A DNA stretch of 9,247 nt. Source: an uncultured Amaricoccus sp. Lineage in GTDB: Bacteria; Pseudomonadota; Alphaproteobacteria; Rhodobacterales; Rhodobacteraceae. The stretch is taken from the NCBI RefSeq assembly GCF_937858865.1, contig NZ_CALLYO010000050.1, positions 1-9,247 of the forward strand. The letters are read 5' to 3'. The notes below the pieces were generated by a model that had not been told where the DNA came from, did not search any database, and saw only the letters and a list, made by a program, of their open reading frames with translations. Made by a program: the position numbers and the translations under genes. Shown piece by piece: positions 6,257 through 9,247 of the stretch; position 1 is the stretch's first letter, and every line of letters begins with the position of its first letter.

Positions 6257-7594
6257 ATGAGCATCGATTTCACGCTGAACAGCTACCAGAAGCGCCTGCA
6301 GCGCATCGCCCGCGACTTCGCGACCGAAATCCTGGCGCCGCTCGTCGCCGAAGCCGATGCCGACCCCGATCCGCAACGGGCGTTCCTGGCGATGAAGGGC
6401 GCCTACGTCGAAGCCTACAAGCTCGGCTTCGCGACCGGATTCCTCCCCCGCCAGTACGGCGGCGGCGGCATCAGCAACGTCGACCTCCAGATCGTCGCCG
6501 AGGAGATCGCCGCCGTCGATCCCGGCTTCGCCACCGTCCTCCTGGTAAACGGCCTCGCGCTCATGCCGATCGCCTGGTTCGGCACCGAGGAGCAGCGGAT
6601 CAAGTGGATCGGGGAAGCGACCTCCGACCCGCGCGGGGAGTATCTCGCCGGCTGGACCGTGAGCGAGGCCCCCGGCTCGCCGGGGGGTACGGCGAACTTC
6701 GACCACCCCGGCCCGATGCCCGCCGGCATCTCGGTCGTCGCCCGCCGCGATCCCGGCCGGGGCGAGTACGTGCTCGACGGCATGAAGTACTGGCCGTGCA
6801 ACGCCGGCGGATGGGACCTGAAGGGCGCGAACGTCAACGTCTGCGTCGTCCGCATCGACCCGACGAAAGGCGGCAAGGAGGGGCTCGCCGCGGTCATCGT
6901 GCCCCGGGGCGCGGCGGGGATGAACTTCAAGACCCCGATCTCCAAGATCGGCCACCGGCTCTGCCAGAACAACGTCGTCACCTTCCACAACTGCCGCATC
7001 CCGGAGGAGAACGTCTTCGCGGTCGGCAACGGCGACCTCGTGATCAGCAAGGCCTTCACCTGGTCGGGGCCGGTGGCGGCGATCGCGGCGGTCGGCGTCG
7101 CGCGCTCCGCCTACGAATACATCCTCGACTGGTCGAAGACCTACACCGGCGGCGGCACGCGGCCGATCATCCACCACCAGGCGGTCGGCTACCTGCTCGC
7201 CGAGGTGGCGATGAAGATCGAGGCCTGCCGGGCGATGGCCTGGAAGGCGGCGCACTATCTCGACCTGCACGATTCCGAGGGGCATGCCGTCGCCGCCATG
7301 GCCAAGGTCTTCTGCGGCGAGACCCTCTTCGGCGCCGTCTTCAAGGCGATGCAGGCGATGGGCGTCAACGCGCTCGACAGGAGCCACCCGGTGGAGCGGT
7401 TCCTGCGCGAGGCGCTGGTCTTCCCGCTCTACGACGCCGGCAACATCGGCATGCAGATGCGCAAGATCTGGGGCGTCATGTCGGCGCCGGGCTTCGATCC
7501 GCGGGCGATCGCCGACAGCCGGCCCATCCGGTTCGACAAGTCGATGGAAGGGGCCGGGCTGGAGGCGCCGCTCAGCGACCCCCAAGCCGGCTGA
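6257..7594 (+). CDS. Acyl-CoA dehydrogenase family flavoprotein, substrate unknown
   Basis: This 445-residue FAD enzyme should oxidise an acyl-CoA thioester (alpha,beta-dehydrogenation) and pass electrons to an ETF such as the one encoded next to it. The N-terminal helical domain (1 to about 125) includes GFLPRQYGGGGISNVDLQIVAEEIA, the family's substrate/FAD entrance pattern. The middle beta domain has WTVSEAPGSPGG in place of the usual TEPxAGSD, and the GMKYWPCNAG segment. The C-terminal helical domain runs from about 260, with the family pattern AMQAMGVNALDRSHPVERFLREA. The catalytic-base region reads FPLYDAGN, so Asp393 appears to stand where most members have Glu in YEGT. GGGGGAG ends 3 bases before the ATG, supporting this start. 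It overlaps the convergent etfA by 23 bases. Fatty, branched, aromatic-ring or cyclic acyl-CoA substrates are all possible. Confidence 0.88.
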   Translation: MSIDFTLNSYQKRLQRIARDFATEILAPLVAEADADPDPQRAFLAMKGAYVEAYKLGFATGFLPRQYGGGGISNVDLQIVAEEIAAVDPGFATVLLVNGLALMPIAWFGTEEQRIKWIGEATSDPRGEYLAGWTVSEAPGSPGGTANFDHPGPMPAGISVVARRDPGRGEYVLDGMKYWPCNAGGWDLKGANVNVCVVRIDPTKGGKEGLAAVIVPRGAAGMNFKTPISKIGHRLCQNNVVTFHNCRIPEENVFAVGNGDLVISKAFTWSGPVAAIAAVGVARSAYEYILDWSKTYTGGGTRPIIHHQAVGYLLAEVAMKIEACRAMAWKAAHYLDLHDSEGHAVAAMAKVFCGETLFGAVFKAMQAMGVNALDRSHPVERFLREALVFPLYDAGNIGMQMRKIWGVMSAPGFDPRAIADSRPIRFDKSMEGAGLEAPLSDPQAG

Positions 7595-8528
7595 TCAGCT
7601 CCGGGACGACCTCGTAGAGATCGGCGACGAGGCTGTAGTCCGCCTCCTCGTGGATCGGTGCCTTGGCATCGCTGTTGATCGCGACCACGGTCCGCGCGCC
7701 CTTCATCCCGACCACGTGCTCGATCTGCCCCGAGACGCCGCAGGCGACGTAGAGCTTCGGCTTGACGGTCTTTCCGGACAGGCCGATGCGGCGATCCATC
7801 GGCAGCCAGTCGACGTCGCCGGTCAGCGGCCGCGAACCGGCGAGGACGCCGCCGAGCGCCTGCGCGAGCTGCTCGAGGATGGCGAGGTCCTCGCGCTGGC
7901 GGATGCCGCGCCCGGCGGCGACGATGGTCTCGGCCTTGCCGACGTCGACGTCGCTGCGCGGCTTCTCGCTGACCCCGAGGAGGCGGACGCGCGGCTCGGG
8001 CAGCGCCACCGGCAGCGCGGCCAGCGTCCCGGTCGGGGTGTCGACGGGGGAGGGCCGGCCGAAGCGGCCGGGCGGGACCGTCAGGATCGCCGGCCGCCCG
8101 GCGAGCCGCTGCCGCGCGACGAAACGCCCGCCGTAGACCCGGCGCTCAACGAGGATGCCCGCCCCCTCGAGCGCGATCGACGTGCACTCGCTGATGCACG
8201 CGGCGCCGACCTCCTGCCCGAGCGCCGCCGCGGCATCGATGCCGGTGCGGGTGGCGCCGATCAGCACGAGATCCGCCCCGCTCGCCCGGACGGCCTCGCC
8301 CAGGGCGGCCCGGATCACCTCCGGCCCGGGCGGGCCGTCCGTCGCGACGGTCAGCACCTTGTCCGCGCCGCACGCCCGGCATTCCTCGGCGGCGGCCGCG
8401 GCGTCGGGCCCGATCGTCAGGGCGGTCACCGCTCTGTTCCCCAACGTCAGCTCGCGCGCGGCACCAAGGAGTTCGAGCAGCGTCGAACGGCTCTCCGAGA
8501 ATGCGAGAAGCGTCATCTCCTGGCTCAT
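7572..8528 (-). CDS. etfA: Electron transfer flavoprotein alpha subunit (FixB/EtfA family)
   Basis: EtfA binds the FAD of the alpha/beta electron transfer flavoprotein, which accepts electrons from acyl-CoA dehydrogenases and usually passes them to ETF:quinone oxidoreductase. The 318 residues match the family. The N-terminal domain (1 to about 190) contains DLVLIGATRTGIDAAAALGQEVGAACISEC. The FAD domain (about 196-318) shows AETIVAAGRGI, GSR (231-233), LSGKTVKPKLY (250-260), GVSGQIEH (264-271) and the AINSD (283-287) ADP-binding stretch, ending LYEVVPELI. All usual FAD-contact motifs are present, although the RAAVDAG region of typical EtfA is replaced by RPLTGDVDWLP. The ATG overlaps the etfB stop as ATGA, with GAGAGGTG about 8 bases upstream. 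The convergent dehydrogenase gene is a likely electron donor. Whether it is an ordinary or a bifurcating ETF cannot be settled here. Confidence 0.94.
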   Translation of the reverse strand: MSQEMTLLAFSESRSTLLELLGAARELTLGNRAVTALTIGPDAAAAAEECRACGADKVLTVATDGPPGPEVIRAALGEAVRASGADLVLIGATRTGIDAAAALGQEVGAACISECTSIALEGAGILVERRVYGGRFVARQRLAGRPAILTVPPGRFGRPSPVDTPTGTLAALPVALPEPRVRLLGVSEKPRSDVDVGKAETIVAAGRGIRQREDLAILEQLAQALGGVLAGSRPLTGDVDWLPMDRRIGLSGKTVKPKLYVACGVSGQIEHVVGMKGARTVVAINSDAKAPIHEEADYSLVADLYEVVPELISRLGGR

Positions 8529-9247
8529 CCCTGTTTCACCTCTCCATCCGCCACGAGGCGCTCGAGGAGCGCGCGCGCCTTCTCGCCCGGCGTGTCGCCA
8601 TCGATCGTGATCCGCTTGCGCGTGCTGGGCGGCGCCTGGATCGAGAGGATCTCGACCGCCAGCGACGCCCGCAGCGCGTCGGGATCGAGCCCGGGCAGCT
8701 CGCGCAGGGCCAGCTCGTGCACCGGCTTCCGGCCGGCGCCCATCACCTGCAGCACGGTCGGTATCCGCGGCTGATTGATCTCCATCCCCACCGTCACCAG
8801 CACCGGCAGCCGCGCCTCGACCTCCTCGGCGCGGTGCTCGAGCACGCGCTGCGCCACGAGGGCGCCATCGCGCAGCGCCAGGCTGGACGCATAGGTGACC
8901 GAGGGGATGCCGAGCGCCACGGCGAGGCGCGGGCCGACCTGTGCGTTATACTGGTCGGCCGACGCCTCGCCGCCGATCAGGACGTCCCAGCCCGAAATCC
9001 CCTCACGATCGGCCGCCGCCCGCGCCGCGGCCGCCAGCACGGTCGCCGTCGGGAAGGGATCCAGGCAGAGCCGCTCCTCATCGCGGACGAGATAGAGCGC
9101 CTCGAGTCCCATGGCGAGCGCGCGCAGCAGCACGTCGCGCGGCGGAACCGGCCCGCTCACGACGCTCAGTCCGAAGACCCGGCCGCCGGACGCCGCGGCC
9201 AGCCCGAGCGCGGCCTCGACCGCATTCTCGTCGAAGGTGCTGATCCG
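8525..9247 (-). CDS. etfB: Electron transfer flavoprotein beta subunit (FixA/EtfB family), 5' end missing
   Basis: EtfB pairs with EtfA and in ordinary ETFs binds AMP. The frame is open to the window edge; 240 residues are visible and roughly 25-30 are missing at the N-terminus. The first visible residues, RISTFDENAVEAALGLAAASGG, match the family's NPFDExAVEEAL segment, so the gene begins outside the window and not at the internal GTG at 9160. Further support is ALAMGLEALYLVRDE, DVLIGGEASADQYNAQVGPRLAVALGIPSVTYASSL, LPVLVTV and a C-terminal PRIPTVLQVMGAGRKPVHEL, equivalent to the usual PRYPSLxxIMxAKKKP. The Q-x2-G-x2-L-A pattern around AQVGPRLA is conserved. Its stop overlaps etfA by 4 bases, so the subunits are co-translated. 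The promoter is not in the window. Confidence 0.93.
   Translation of the reverse strand, partial: RISTFDENAVEAALGLAAASGGRVFGLSVVSGPVPPRDVLLRALAMGLEALYLVRDEERLCLDPFPTATVLAAAARAAADREGISGWDVLIGGEASADQYNAQVGPRLAVALGIPSVTYASSLALRDGALVAQRVLEHRAEEVEARLPVLVTVGMEINQPRIPTVLQVMGAGRKPVHELALRELPGLDPDALRASLAVEILSIQAPPSTRKRITIDGDTPGEKARALLERLVADGEVKQG

Noticed and set aside
4477..6273. 598-codon open frame on the minus strand
   Set aside because: It lies antisense to cobO and cobQ, which have full family motifs. Its translation is low-complexity Gly/Ala/Glu/Val, typical of shadow frames in GC-rich coding DNA.
5831..7585. 584-codon open frame on the minus strand
   Set aside because: It is antisense to the end of cobQ and all of the acyl-CoA dehydrogenase, has a repetitive Arg/Asp/His-rich composition, and shows no recognisable domain.
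7284..8774. 496-codon open frame on the plus strand
   Set aside because: It crosses the dehydrogenase end in another frame and runs antisense to etfA and etfB; its composition is that of a GC shadow.

Overview
The window is chromosomal DNA of very high GC content. Codon third positions are almost always G or C, and compact operons have stops and starts overlapping as TGATG or ATGA. The gene set points to an alphaproteobacterium using the aerobic (late cobalt insertion) cobalamin route: CobN, CobO, CobQ, CobW and CbtAB, as in Rhodospirillales and Rhizobiales. No species can be named from the sequence alone. I see no tRNA, rRNA, CRISPR array, insertion sequence or sign of recent transfer.

Bases 1-6156 form a divergent cobalt/cobalamin locus built around a 528-base regulatory interval (2517-3044). 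Leftward on the minus strand run a DUF1636 cysteine-rich metal-binding protein, cobW and the 5' third of cobN, joined by 4-base and 1-base overlaps. Rightward on the plus strand run cbtB and cbtA (cobalt uptake), cobO (corrinoid adenosyltransferase) and cobQ (cobyric acid synthase). Each arm starts with its own promoter candidate and its own cobalamin riboswitch, so two riboswitches sit back to back. Each riboswitch is followed by a short hairpin just upstream of the first gene's Shine-Dalgarno sequence. The loop of that hairpin can pair with L5 of the aptamer (well on the minus strand, weakly on the plus strand). This is the layout expected for control of translation by a kissing loop.

The genes cover successive cobalt-dependent steps: cobalt entry (CbtAB), probable cobalt handling (CobW, perhaps DUF1636), chelation into the corrin ring (CobN), adenosylation (CobO) and amidation to adenosylcobyric acid (CobQ). 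Cobalamin would shut down both arms together.

Bases 6257-9247 hold an unrelated flavoprotein module. An acyl-CoA dehydrogenase lies on the plus strand. Convergent with it are etfA and the 3' part of etfB on the minus strand, encoding the two subunits of an electron transfer flavoprotein. The dehydrogenase and etfA overlap tail to tail by 23 bases. The dehydrogenase appears to carry Asp where most of its family has the catalytic Glu, so its substrate is uncertain. The interval 6157-6256 holds an inverted repeat that may end the cobalamin operon. The pathway parts are known families; the most notable features are the paired riboswitches and the atypical dehydrogenase/ETF module.
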